Origin: WTFY01 sp965220875
GTDB lineage: Bacteria > Pseudomonadota > Gammaproteobacteria > UBA4575
DNA length: 64,000 nucleotides
Assembly: GCA_965220875.1 (NCBI GenBank)
Contig: OZ244849.1
Location: 1,736,001-1,800,000 of the forward strand
Reading direction: 5' to 3'
Numbering within the stretch: position 1 is the first letter of the stretch; every line of letters starts with the position of its first letter. Shown here piece after piece: positions 54,284-62,985 of the stretch. The position numbers were made by a program, and so were the translations under genes. The notes below the pieces were generated by a model. It was not told the DNA's origin and searched no databases. It was given only the letters and a program-made list of their open reading frames with translations.

Positions 54284-54796
54284 CTATTCACAACCTGTTG
54301 ATCGTGGTCTCCATGCCTTGGTAACCAGCACGGATGATAACAGCAACAAACAAGTGAACAGTATCAGCGTCTGCCATGGAATTGACAGCCCAGCAAACGT
54401 CCAGTCTACTTGCGCACATGAACCTGAGCCCGTAAACACCTTTCTGACTACATCGAAAAAAGGCAGTGTCTCAAGCATAAAGTATAAATCTGGCCCACAC
54501 TCCGGAACTTTATCAGCCGGCAGATTCTGTAACCAGATATGTCTAGAAGCCAACCCGATTCCTGTCAAGCTCAGTGTAACGACTAGTAATGAGTAGACCT
54601 TTGAGAAAACTGATTTTGAGCCATGCATCATGGAAAGAAAGAAAATGATGCCCATTACCACAAGCACTACCCGGTCCAAGATGCACAGTGGGCACGGGTC
54701 TAGGTGCAACGTTTTCTCTAAATAGAAAATTGCGAATAACAATGAAGCCATGCAGGTAAACAAGCCCAGGCAATTCAGCGCACGATGACCGACCAT
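54284..54796 (-). CDS. dsbB: Disulfide bond formation protein DsbB
   Basis: 170 residues with four transmembrane helices. The first periplasmic loop has the redox pair CPLC in DPCPLCILDR, and the second loop has one Cys in VPECGPD and another in GSGSCAQVDW, the pair that receives electrons from DsbA. It is the usual length. dsbA is not in this window. It is 100 bp from metX on the same strand. Confidence 0.92.
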   Translation of the reverse strand: MVGHRALNCLGLFTCMASLLFAIFYLEKTLHLDPCPLCILDRVVLVVMGIIFFLSMMHGSKSVFSKVYSLLVVTLSLTGIGLASRHIWLQNLPADKVPECGPDLYFMLETLPFFDVVRKVFTGSGSCAQVDWTFAGLSIPWQTLILFTCLLLLSSVLVTKAWRPRSTGCE

Positions 54797-55120
54797 TAAC
54801 CAACTCTTTTCTGAGGCCTGACATGGCCCGTAAACCGGTATAGCCAGTCATGCACTATTTCAGTTCTCCATATCCACTTGAGCATTGAACTCTTCTTATT
54901 CCGGCAAGTACAACATTCGACCAAACCAAACCTGCTTCTTAAACTCAAGCTCACCCTATGCAGAACACATGGACTGGGATTCCTGTGTGTAGTCACGTCT
55001 CATACAGCATTGCCGACACGAGGTTAGAGCAGGCTGTACTAGCACCGGTTTTCTGCAAATCATACAACGGTGCTGTTGCAGGTACATACTGGCCAGGCAC
55101 CTCGTGCGTATGTTGCCGGA
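54797..55120. other. Intergenic region without a convincing gene
   Basis: 324 bases. Two frames of 66 codons cross it, one on each strand (54796-54996 minus and 54958-55158 plus), but neither has a good ribosome site or recognisable content. Promoter sequences for dsbB should lie here. Confidence 0.4.
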
Positions 55121-55690
55121 TTAGGATTTCAAAGGAAATTGATTATTCACATCGGTAGCAAGCTTTTTGTACCATTCCGTTATTTCCTCCAGTGTGAATA
55201 CTGCGTTTGCAGGGCTTGGGTTGGGCGTTACAAATACTGCAGAAGATGAAACCTGGAAAGGTTGCCTGCCCCACCCCACCAACTCACCGGGATGCCCGGA
55301 ATACTTTAAATAATTCTGCATTGCAACTTTTCCATGGAACCAGCAAATACCAGGAGCGAATTTTTCAATCTTCATCTTCAGCACTGGCACCCAGGTTTTG
55401 TAATCTGCTGCTCTCAAATATTTTCCTGTTGAAGTATGCCTTTTGACCAGATCCGTAAACCCTATTTTATATTGTACGAAGATTTTCTCTAAGGAACTTT
55501 CACAAGGGACAGATTCTTCAGGAATCAGCCCGCTGGCATTGAAAGCTTTCCAAAACCTGTTTCGGGGGTTAGCGAAGTAGTAGCCTTTCGCTACTGAAAT
55601 TGACGAAGGGTTTAGTCCAATCGACAGCACGCGCAATTTATAGTCAATATAATCTGGAAGTGTATCCATGTCATTTTCTGGCCAAGCCAT
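55121..55690 (-). CDS. G/U mismatch-specific uracil/thymine DNA glycosylase (Mug-like)
   Basis: 189 residues. The family active site is GLNPSS (about residues 26-31) with the conserved Asn, and YYFANPRNRFWKAF and VTPNPSPANA are the other conserved motifs of the TDG/MUG family. It removes uracil or ethenocytosine opposite guanine. It is divergent from the metallo-beta-lactamase-fold gene. Confidence 0.9.
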   Translation of the reverse strand: MAWPENDMDTLPDYIDYKLRVLSIGLNPSSISVAKGYYFANPRNRFWKAFNASGLIPEESVPCESSLEKIFVQYKIGFTDLVKRHTSTGKYLRAADYKTWVPVLKMKIEKFAPGICWFHGKVAMQNYLKYSGHPGELVGWGRQPFQVSSSAVFVTPNPSPANAVFTLEEITEWYKKLATDVNNQFPLKS

Positions 55691-55763
55691 TGTGATGGCT
55701 CTTCACATTCTATACCCTATATGAATATTTCCGTACAGACTGAAAACAGAAAATACCATAGTC

Positions 55764-56483
55764 ATGCAGAATCGACTTTCAGGATATTCCATAGACGCAA
55801 TGCAGTTGGGACCTATGGAAAATTTCATTTATTTGCTCATAGACCATTCAACCAAAACTGCAGCAGTCGTTGATCCAGCTTGGGATGTGCAGGCTATCAT
55901 CCACCGAGCCGGGCAGCTGGAGATAACCATCACCGACATTCTGCTGACACACAGCCACCATGACCATATCAATGGAGTCGATGAAATTTTGGGCAAGTAT
56001 GACACTCAAGTTCACCTTTTAAAGAATGAGGCCTCATTCTGGGGAGCCAATTTGGTCCGGCCATGCCTACACCATGGTGGAGACCGCATCAGGATTGGGC
56101 AAACAGAAGTGGAAGTACTGCATACACCTGGCCATACACCCGGTTCAGCCTGCTACAAGGTTGGCAGTGATCTCATTACGGGAGATACATTGTTTGTATT
56201 TGGATGTGGACGTTGCGACTTACGAGGTGGCGACCCGGAGCAGATGCATGCAACACTTCAACGCTTTCGAGACGAACTTCCCGACTCGATCGTAATTCAT
56301 CCCGGACACCACTACGCTGAAAAAGCCACCTCAACCTTGGCAGAAGAACTTGAGGGAAACCCGTTCATGCATTTCACAGAGGTTGACCAATTTGTCCGCT
56401 ACCGTATGAAAATCCATGACAAGACAAGGAATTCCCCCTATATGGCAGTTTCAAAAGAGGATATGAAAGCTGTCTGCCCGTAA
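55764..56483 (+). CDS. Metallo-beta-lactamase fold hydrolase (glyoxalase II-like)
   Basis: 239 residues. The metal motif THSHHDH lies at about residue 62, HTPGHTPGS and GDTLFV with its Asp follow, and the last His is in IHPGHHYAE. The arrangement fits glyoxalase II-like or persulfide dioxygenase-like hydrolases. It lacks the C-terminal helical substrate domain of true glyoxalase II, so the substrate is unclear. Confidence 0.85.
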   Translation: MQNRLSGYSIDAMQLGPMENFIYLLIDHSTKTAAVVDPAWDVQAIIHRAGQLEITITDILLTHSHHDHINGVDEILGKYDTQVHLLKNEASFWGANLVRPCLHHGGDRIRIGQTEVEVLHTPGHTPGSACYKVGSDLITGDTLFVFGCGRCDLRGGDPEQMHATLQRFRDELPDSIVIHPGHHYAEKATSTLAEELEGNPFMHFTEVDQFVRYRMKIHDKTRNSPYMAVSKEDMKAVCP

Positions 56484-56491
56484 GGATGTTC

Positions 56492-56899
56492 CTATCTTGA
56501 ATTGACATGAGCGCGAGGATGACAGCTTGCATCAGACGCTCGCTTGCATAACCTTGTCAATACTTCACTGATCTCCTCAGCGGCACCCAAGTAGGGGGTT
56601 ATTTTCAGCCGAACCTGAGGATAATTTCTCCGAATCTTTTCCAGTTCAGCAGCAATATCCTTCGTCAAATGCCGGCCAGATGAAAGTAGATACGGCAGTA
56701 GAGTAATCTCTTTTGCTCCCCTCGAAGTGCAGATAGATGCTCCTTCTAAAACTGAGGGCTTGGCAAATTCGAGGAATGCACACTCAACGATATCAAACAA
56801 GCCCCTTGAATCTTGTGCCAATTTTCTCGTGAGCTTTTTGATTTCCTCGTTGGAAGAGATTATTTTGCTCCCATGCGCTACAAGCAATAGTGCATCCAT
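56492..56899 (-). CDS. CbiX/SirB-type sirohydrochlorin chelatase domain protein
   Basis: 135 residues, a single-domain (CbiX-short) chelatase. The His near the start in LVAHGSK (about residue 9) and the second His in SSGRHLTKDI are the metal-site residues. It could insert Co or Fe into sirohydrochlorin (cobalamin or sirohaem), though other cobalamin genes are not nearby. Convergent with the preceding gene, 8 bp apart. Confidence 0.82.
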   Translation of the reverse strand: MDALLLVAHGSKIISSNEEIKKLTRKLAQDSRGLFDIVECAFLEFAKPSVLEGASICTSRGAKEITLLPYLLSSGRHLTKDIAAELEKIRRNYPQVRLKITPYLGAAEEISEVLTRLCKRASDASCHPRAHVNSR

Positions 56900-56944
56900 G
56901 GTCTGATTTCAATACATCACTAGACAAAAACAGAAAGCAAATCC

Positions 56945-57253
56945 CTATTTTCGACGCATCGCAAAAGCCTTGAATTCCTCCCAGCTGGGTCCAAGAACAG
57001 ACAGCTTGTCAGGTTCGTTTCTGTACTTGTTCTGCATGAAACGGTATGTGATATGAGGAATTTTTAACGTAAATGCGGCCAAACCAATAAATACGATACC
57101 AACAATGCTTGCCATATTTCCTTGCACCTCCACTCCCGCCATCCAGAATATCAATGCAAGCAAACACACTGTTATCACCGTGATATGCGTTAATCTGCGG
57201 CTCAGGAGATTAAACTCCTGCTTCATAACTTCTGATAGATTACTTGAATCCAT
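56945..57253 (-). CDS. Small two-span membrane protein, unknown function
   Basis: 102 residues. Two hydrophobic helices (about 22-40 and 46-64) lie between an N-terminal amphipathic segment and a basic C-terminus ending MRRK. No known domain. It lies 45 bp upstream of the chelatase gene on the same strand and could share a transcript. Confidence 0.7.
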   Translation of the reverse strand: MDSSNLSEVMKQEFNLLSRRLTHITVITVCLLALIFWMAGVEVQGNMASIVGIVFIGLAAFTLKIPHITYRFMQNKYRNEPDKLSVLGPSWEEFKAFAMRRK

Positions 57254-57511
57254 ATATTCAACACATTGTATTATATAGTAATTATTAGAACTATATATTT
57301 TTCATACGCACCAATTTCAACTGCATACCCGGCACCCTGATTCCATATTCAGGGCATCTCGCTAAGCAGACCAAGCTGCACATTAATCGAGACAGCAATA
57401 CCCAGGATTGTATTATAAAATTGTTACTATGTAGGGGCATCACTTCGTGCAGAGAATATTATCCTTCCTGCGTCAGTGAACACAAAACCTATAGCCTGGT
57501 GGGTTAATGAT

Positions 57512-58057
57512 TTGAACAGAAGAACATTCATTTTCAGCGTAACCGCAGGACTGACCCTGTTCACTGCTTTACAACTCAAGTCTGGTCACAACAAGCTTGA
57601 TATCAGTGCTGCTGACTATATCAAAAAATGGGCTCATGACGATGAATTCTGGCGCGTCAATCTGACACCAAGCCAGTATGCAGTTTTGAGAGATGCTGCT
57701 ACTGAGCCTCGTTACTCCAGTCAATATGTCGAGTTTTTTGAGCCAGGAAACTATCTTTGCGCAGGCTGCAAACTCGAGTTATTCACTTCGGAGATGAAGT
57801 ATGATAGCAAGACAGGCTGGCCTAGCTTTAAAGACCATATCAGAGGTCACCTAGAAGTTTATACAGATTTTCGAACCATACTGCCAAGTACAGCCTACTC
57901 ATGCGCTCAGTGCGGGGGACATCAGGGACACCTGATCATGGATGGTCCATTGCCAACCGGTCAGCGCTGGTGTAATAACGGCGTAGCCTTGGAATTCAGA
58001 TCGCCATGCGGACCTGAAACACATCAACCAAAACAAGACTGTATTTCAGCAACATGA
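57512..58057 (+). CDS. msrB: Exported MsrB-type methionine-R-sulfoxide reductase with Tat-like signal
   Basis: About 181 residues. The C-terminal MsrB domain has zinc pairs CAGC and CAQC, GWPSF, HQGHLIMDGP and the redox Cys in QRWCNNGVALEF. The N-terminus NRRTFIFSVTAGLTLF has the twin-arginine pattern, so the enzyme is probably exported folded through Tat. Choosing the TTG at 57512 makes this the N-terminus and puts a GGTGGG eight bases upstream. A GTG at 57476 would add 12 residues ahead of the signal. A small gene overlaps its end. Confidence 0.88.
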   Translation: MNRRTFIFSVTAGLTLFTALQLKSGHNKLDISAADYIKKWAHDDEFWRVNLTPSQYAVLRDAATEPRYSSQYVEFFEPGNYLCAGCKLELFTSEMKYDSKTGWPSFKDHIRGHLEVYTDFRTILPSTAYSCAQCGGHQGHLIMDGPLPTGQRWCNNGVALEFRSPCGPETHQPKQDCISAT

Positions 58058-58374
58058 AGCTACCCACACTGGAACAAGCCTACAGCAGCAGCTACTCACA
58101 TGAAGACAAGAAAGCAGCTCTCAAGAAATTAATCCATCAAATTGAAGCCCATTTCCCTACAATCCTCGATTCTGAGCGGGATCGGGCAGCTGCAGAAATT
58201 CATATAGCGAGCATTCAACAGTATCTAAACCGTACGAAACTGGATGTGCAGAAGATCATGAATTCTCTCCAGGTACTGCTGCAAATTGGTGAAAAAAAGC
58301 AAGATGACATGCTGGCCTGTGCCCTGCTGGATTATATTGATGAAATCATGGAGATACTTGACAAGACGGAGTAA
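58054..58374 (+). CDS. Small alpha-helical protein coupled to msrB, unknown function
   Basis: 106 residues, charged, with no membrane segment or signal, and predicted almost wholly helical (repeated Glu/Lys/Leu/Ile patterns). Its ATG overlaps the msrB stop in an ATGA arrangement, so the two are translationally coupled. I do not recognise the family. Confidence 0.72.
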   Translation: MKLPTLEQAYSSSYSHEDKKAALKKLIHQIEAHFPTILDSERDRAAAEIHIASIQQYLNRTKLDVQKIMNSLQVLLQIGEKKQDDMLACALLDYIDEIMEILDKTE

Positions 58375-58442
58375 AGGGTTCTGTACACTTCAACAATACC
58401 AAGATTCACAGTTTTACCAAAAATTACAAGAAGGAAACCTCC

Positions 58443-58880
58443 ATGACTGAGCTTACTTTGAAAGATGCCAATACAATCATTGAAGCAGCTGGCCACGAGG
58501 GGCAGTCACGCGGATTAGCACCACTGACAGTTGTTGTGCTTGATTCCGGAGGTCATATCAAGGCAATTGCACGAGCTGATGGTGCAAGCTTCATGCGCCC
58601 ACAAATAGCCTTGGCCAAGGCATGGGGTGCAATTGGCATGGGTATATCTTCTAGTACCTTATTTGAAATAAGTCAGTCGAGACCTATGTTCATGAATGCC
58701 CTAATCAATATTGCAGATCAGAAACTGATGCCTGTAGCAGGAGGAGTTCTGGTGCAGAATCAAGCTGGCTCAACTATCGGTGCTGTAGGTGTGTCAGGAG
58801 ATCTTTCAGAGCAAGACGAACATTGCGCAATTGCCGGCATCAAGGCTGCTGGATTCCATGCTGCCGTAGAGGAAAGCTGA
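58443..58880 (+). CDS. GlcG/HbpS-family haem-degrading/binding protein
   Basis: 145 residues. VVVLDSGGHIKAIARADGASFMRP at the beginning and a glycine-rich VGVSGD segment near the C-terminus match the GlcG/HbpS (DUF336) family. No signal peptide. GAAGGAAACC precedes the ATG. GlcG relatives bind haem or cobalamin, but function here is not shown. It lies 68 bp after the msrB-coupled gene. Confidence 0.85.
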   Translation: MTELTLKDANTIIEAAGHEGQSRGLAPLTVVVLDSGGHIKAIARADGASFMRPQIALAKAWGAIGMGISSSTLFEISQSRPMFMNALINIADQKLMPVAGGVLVQNQAGSTIGAVGVSGDLSEQDEHCAIAGIKAAGFHAAVEES

Positions 58881-59061
58881 GTATGGCTCTCCTAGGTTGC
58901 CATCCTAGCCATCGGATTACTGATAAAAAAATGAACTAATACCGCCATTAGCACATTCAGGTAGAAAGTTCGGCAGTTCCATTATGAAATACTTGGCTGA
59001 GCAGTCATGTATTTCAATTAATATACTTCACATGTTCTAACAGTTCATCTTGGGAGAAACA

Positions 59062-60246
59062 ATGATCAGTGCTCATGGATCAGACGAATTAACACCTTTG
59101 TATGTTTTTGATGAATCGCACCGCCTTCAGCTTAAAGAGGAAGCAAATCATCTGCCTAATGTGCTTTTGAATTCTGCCGCTGCATGCAATGTCGTGATGC
59201 TAGGAGCGGGGTATTTTACGCCCTTATCAGGATTTATGAATGCTAAAGATGCAATATCTGTAGCAGAATCCATGCATACCAGTTCAGGACTTTTCTGGCC
59301 AGTGCCAATTTTAAACCTGGTTCACGACGCATCAATGATCAAGCCAGGTACAAGCATCGCACTGAAAGATCCGAATGTAAGTGGTCATCCAGTAATCGCA
59401 ATACAGAAAGTCGAAGCAGTTGAAGAACTCAGCAAGGAACAGGTCTCATCCATTATCCAAAATATTTATCGTACCACTGATCCAGAGCACCCGGGGGTAT
59501 CAACTTTTTCATCACTAGGGAACATGGTCATTTCCGGCCCGATACAAGCCTTGAGCTACAGCTACTTTCAAGACGAATTTCCAGGCACGTTCCGTACCGC
59601 TGTAGAGATCCGGAATGAAATATCCAGGCGCGGATGGCAAACGGTTGTCGGTTTCCAGACAAGAAATCCGATGCACCGCGCACATGAGGAGCTATGCAAA
59701 ATGGCTCAGCACAGTACAGGTGCTGACGGCATACTCATACATATGCTGCTTGGAAAGCTGAAGCCTGGCGATATTCCAGCGCCTGTAAGAGACGATGCAA
59801 TTCGCAAGATGGTAGAGCTTTATTTTCCTCCTAACAGCGTGATGATCACCGGCTACGGGTTTGACATGCTGTATGCCGGCCCTCGTGAAGCAGTATTGCA
59901 TGCGGTGTTTCGCCAAAATTGTGGATGCACGCATTTCATAGTCGGGCGTGACCATGCCGGTGTAGGCGATTATTACGGAGCTTTTGACTCACAGAAAATA
60001 TTTAAAGAAGAAATTCCACCTGGCACACTAGACATAAACATATTCGAAGCTGATCATACGGCATACTCTAAGATTCTGAATAAAATCGTGATGATGCGTG
60101 ATGCGCCGGACCATAAAAAGGAAGATTTTGTAATATTGTCTGGAACGAAAGTTCGCGCAATGCTGGCAGCCGGTGAAGCTTTACCCAAAGAATTTGCAAG
60201 ACCTGAAGTTGCAAAGATTCTTATGGATTATTACCAGAGCGTCTGA
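59062..60246 (+). CDS. sat: ATP sulfurylase (homomeric type)
   Basis: 394 residues of the Sat/PUA plus HUP-domain form. FQTRNPMHRAHE contains the QTRNP and HxxH motifs, VGRDHAG holds the second His segment, and SGTKVRAML is near the end. There is no APS kinase extension and no CysD/CysN split. In sulfur oxidisers the enzyme makes ATP from APS, and in others it activates sulfate. The start at 59062 follows GGGAGAAAC, and the TTG at 59050 is discounted. apr and dsr genes are not in this window. Confidence 0.92.
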   Translation: MISAHGSDELTPLYVFDESHRLQLKEEANHLPNVLLNSAAACNVVMLGAGYFTPLSGFMNAKDAISVAESMHTSSGLFWPVPILNLVHDASMIKPGTSIALKDPNVSGHPVIAIQKVEAVEELSKEQVSSIIQNIYRTTDPEHPGVSTFSSLGNMVISGPIQALSYSYFQDEFPGTFRTAVEIRNEISRRGWQTVVGFQTRNPMHRAHEELCKMAQHSTGADGILIHMLLGKLKPGDIPAPVRDDAIRKMVELYFPPNSVMITGYGFDMLYAGPREAVLHAVFRQNCGCTHFIVGRDHAGVGDYYGAFDSQKIFKEEIPPGTLDINIFEADHTAYSKILNKIVMMRDAPDHKKEDFVILSGTKVRAMLAAGEALPKEFARPEVAKILMDYYQSV

Positions 60247-60289
60247 ATTCAATTTCACTGTGCTGCAGTAGTCAACTGAGATACTCCGT

Positions 60290-61153
60290 TCAATGCGCCT
60301 CCAGGCCTAGAAGCAATCCCGGGTCAATTCGCTCTTGATGCCAGTTCATGCGCCAATCCAGGTGCGGTCCAGTTGAACGGCCTGTTGCACCTACCTGTGC
60401 AATAGGCTCACCCTGCTTGACCCTGTCCCCAACATTCACAAGCACCCTGTGCAGGTGCAAAAATGATGATGACAGGTTGTGACCGTGGTCTATCACCAGC
60501 GTGTGGCCAGAATAATACATATCCTCTGAATAGGTAACTACACCAGAGGCTGGAGCTACTACAGTAGTTCCTGAGGGTGCAGCAATATCAATTCCAAAAT
60601 GTGGCTGTTTTGGAAAGCCATTGAGAATTCTTTGACTTCCGTAAACACCTGAAATTTGACCTCTTACAGGCCATACAAATCCAGACTTGAAATCCATGCG
60701 ATCTTCGTCGACACTTCGTGCAAGTGCAATTTCTGCGCTCTCCTTGCGTATTCTATCTAAAACATCTGGCTCCGGATTGATGAGACTGTCAGGCAAACCA
60801 TCTATGCGTTGAATATCATAAGTTCTTGGTTCGATGTTAAAAGCATGGGTTTTTACTGAACCGTCACCAGCAACGACCATCAGAATGGCCTTGGAAGGAT
60901 AGTCACGGCCAAACCCTACGATAAATTCTCCAGCACTGGATACCCGCACGCTGCGGCCATTGATTCTGACTTTCGATCCAGGTGATGCCTGACCGAAGAC
61001 CAGCCCTCCCTGCACCAGATCACCCGTGATTGACAAGCCATCCTGATGAGGGATTGCAGGCAAGGATGCAAGCAACAGGCAGAACGAATATCCGATCTTG
61101 ACCAAAATTGCATATGAAAAGAATTCAGAAAGTGTAAAGCGCTGAAAAGTCAC
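60290..61153 (-). CDS. Exported M23-family peptidase
   Basis: 287 residues. A hydrophobic N-terminus (about 12-32) acts as a signal or anchor, a beta-rich domain precedes, and a C-terminal LytM domain has metal ligands in QPHFGIDIAAP (HxxxD) and HLHR plus GPHLDWRM. All Zn residues are present, so it is a probable active murein endopeptidase rather than a regulatory EnvC-type protein. Convergent with sat. Confidence 0.88.
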   Translation of the reverse strand: MTFQRFTLSEFFSYAILVKIGYSFCLLLASLPAIPHQDGLSITGDLVQGGLVFGQASPGSKVRINGRSVRVSSAGEFIVGFGRDYPSKAILMVVAGDGSVKTHAFNIEPRTYDIQRIDGLPDSLINPEPDVLDRIRKESAEIALARSVDEDRMDFKSGFVWPVRGQISGVYGSQRILNGFPKQPHFGIDIAAPSGTTVVAPASGVVTYSEDMYYSGHTLVIDHGHNLSSSFLHLHRVLVNVGDRVKQGEPIAQVGATGRSTGPHLDWRMNWHQERIDPGLLLGLEAH

Positions 61154-61219
61154 TTAAGAAACATATTTTTAGTTGCATGGCCAATGAAATATCTTCTCTT
61201 TGCAAGCATAGTCCACATG

Positions 61220-61630
61220 TCACATGGCCTCACTGACACACAGGTCACGTGCAGAGCGGGCAAGATCTATTGAATGCTTGTAGTAGTCACTAAGACCGTT
61301 ATAGTTCAACTCTTCTTTTGTTTTCGAGACAGCAACTACGTAGTTGGCAAATCCCTGTTCTGCAGGCATATTCTCGCTGATGCAGCCACAGAACTTCTCA
61401 TGCCCAATGGCCTTGATGCAATCGATTCGTTTATGCTCTATATGCAGATTGAACTGCTCCATAACAGTTCTTGGCGTAACACGACCGCTGGCAGCATGCT
61501 CGTCAACCAGGTTCTCAGCCTCATATCCCTCCAGCGCTTCCAGCGTTTGGGGCAACTCTTGTTCATCTGCAAAAACTGGAGGAAATGCTGACAAAGCAAG
61601 TAGAGTATAGCTAATAACCAAACGATACAT
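61220..61630 (-). CDS. Exported protein of unknown function
   Basis: 136 residues with a clear signal peptide (cleavage near FADEQ). The mature part has four cysteines (in DCIKA, CGC and DLCV), so two disulfides are possible, and a mainly helical charged chain. No family recognised. It lies 66 bp before the M23 peptidase gene in the same direction. Confidence 0.75.
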   Translation of the reverse strand: MYRLVISYTLLALSAFPPVFADEQELPQTLEALEGYEAENLVDEHAASGRVTPRTVMEQFNLHIEHKRIDCIKAIGHEKFCGCISENMPAEQGFANYVVAVSKTKEELNYNGLSDYYKHSIDLARSARDLCVSEAM

Positions 61631-61842
61631 AGTCAGCCAGATTCAAATTTCAGATATCTTTATTCTAGGGGTCAGCTGTCATAAGATAGGAAAATAACTG
61701 CCCCGGTGACTGATTATACCCGGTATTCAATGAGCACATGGCTTTCTGGCAATATCATTTGTACGATATACTTGCTGTAAGACAAATAAGTCCACTTTTC
61801 CTGGCATGGTTGTCATGTGAAAAATCTATGAGGTGATGAACG

Positions 61843-62028
61843 ATGATTACAAATATGGGTGATACTGAACGTATGCTCCGAATCCTGATCGGACTGCTGT
61901 TTATCGGTCTTGCGTTTGCGTTAGGCGGGGGATGGTGGTATGGCCTGTTAGGAGTAATTCCAGTCCTTACTGGTGTTGCTGGGTCATGCCCGGTCTACAT
62001 GCCCTTCAAGCTTTCAACTTATACCTGA
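61843..62028 (+). CDS. DUF2892-family small membrane protein
   Basis: 61 residues, matching the DUF2892 (YgaP C-terminal-like) pattern: NMGDTERMLRILIG, two hydrophobic helices with GGGWWYGLLG between, then GVAGSCPVYMPF with the conserved Cys. GAGGTGATGAACG precedes the ATG. A strong hairpin follows. Confidence 0.88.
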   Translation: MITNMGDTERMLRILIGLLFIGLAFALGGGWWYGLLGVIPVLTGVAGSCPVYMPFKLSTYT

Positions 62029-62088
62029 ACTTGCTGCAAGTATTCCTGAAACCCTCAAGGAATACGCCAACAAAAAATTGTCTTATGG

Positions 62089-62120
62089 AAGTGCTCCCCG
62101 ATGCAAGCAGGGGAGCACTT
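62089..62120. terminator. Strong hairpin, bidirectional terminator candidate
   Basis: An 11-bp perfect stem, AAGTGCTCCCC pairing with GGGGAGCACTT, with a 10-base loop. It lies between the DUF2892 gene on the plus strand and the DUF1326 gene on the minus strand, whose stop is at 62143. T runs are weak on both sides, so termination efficiency is uncertain. Confidence 0.6.
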
Positions 62121-62142
62121 TATGATTACAAGGATGTTCTTA

Positions 62143-62748
62143 CTATGGACCGTACTGGAATGGAGATGCCAGCCCAGCTTTACCGGATGCGCTCCACTCA
62201 ATACTGTTATCGCTGTAGGTAGCATTTTTTGATTCATGAACTACCACAGGGTTGCCAGGCGCAACGGCAAGAGGATGATTGGACACGATCACAGGCTTTC
62301 CATCCTCACCCTCCATGGGATACATCTCATTTTCTCCAACGCCCTCGATTACGAGGTGTTTCTTCGAATCTGTGCTTTCAAATGTGATTTTTGCCTTTTT
62401 CGCACTCATTACCTCACCCACCAGGCTTGCAATCACGCTTAGATGCCCACCACCTTCTCCGCTCCACAGCGCGCAAACCGCATCAAACTGTGCATCACTG
62501 GCTTGTTCATCTACATACAGCGCAAGTCTCCAGTTACCTTCTGTAAGGTGACCAGGTGCATGCAGCCATACTCCTACCTTGACGCCATCTAGGTTTACAT
62601 CACCGCAGTGGCCCTTCTCAATGTGCCATCCAACAATAGCCTTACAATAACCTTCAGTAGGGTTTTTGAGTAATATGCAAGGGCATAAATTCTCGCAGGT
62701 ACAAGACTCGAAATAGTTGCCTTGAACACTCCAATCAGTAATAGCCAT
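62143..62748 (-). CDS. DUF1326-family protein
   Basis: 201 residues from the ATG at 62748. The Cys cluster CTCENLCPC near residues 16-24 and GHCGDVNLDGVKVG are typical of DUF1326, a family of unknown function found beside DUF2182 genes. The Cys cluster suggests metal binding. It is divergent from the DUF2182 gene across 237 bp. Confidence 0.87.
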   Translation of the reverse strand: MAITDWSVQGNYFESCTCENLCPCILLKNPTEGYCKAIVGWHIEKGHCGDVNLDGVKVGVWLHAPGHLTEGNWRLALYVDEQASDAQFDAVCALWSGEGGGHLSVIASLVGEVMSAKKAKITFESTDSKKHLVIEGVGENEMYPMEGEDGKPVIVSNHPLAVAPGNPVVVHESKNATYSDNSIEWSASGKAGLASPFQYGP

Positions 62749-62985
62749 TAAGCACCTCCACAAGATGGGTAAATATTCAATTTATCACTGTTGTCAGTAT
62801 ACCTATGTGGGAACTATAGCTCAAAAAGAATATTGATTAAACATCAGTGTACCAAACCGGGCCCGCATGCAAGCTGCATACAATAGCCCTTCATATATGG
62901 TAAAGATTCGGCATTTCTTTTCAGAAAACTATTCACCCTTTATACTCAGACTAACTGGTCATCTATCGGCTTAATTTTTCCCTTG

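Noticed and set aside
54796..55158. Two 66-codon frames between dsbB and the glycosylase
   Set aside because: Neither has a ribosome site or any recognisable content.
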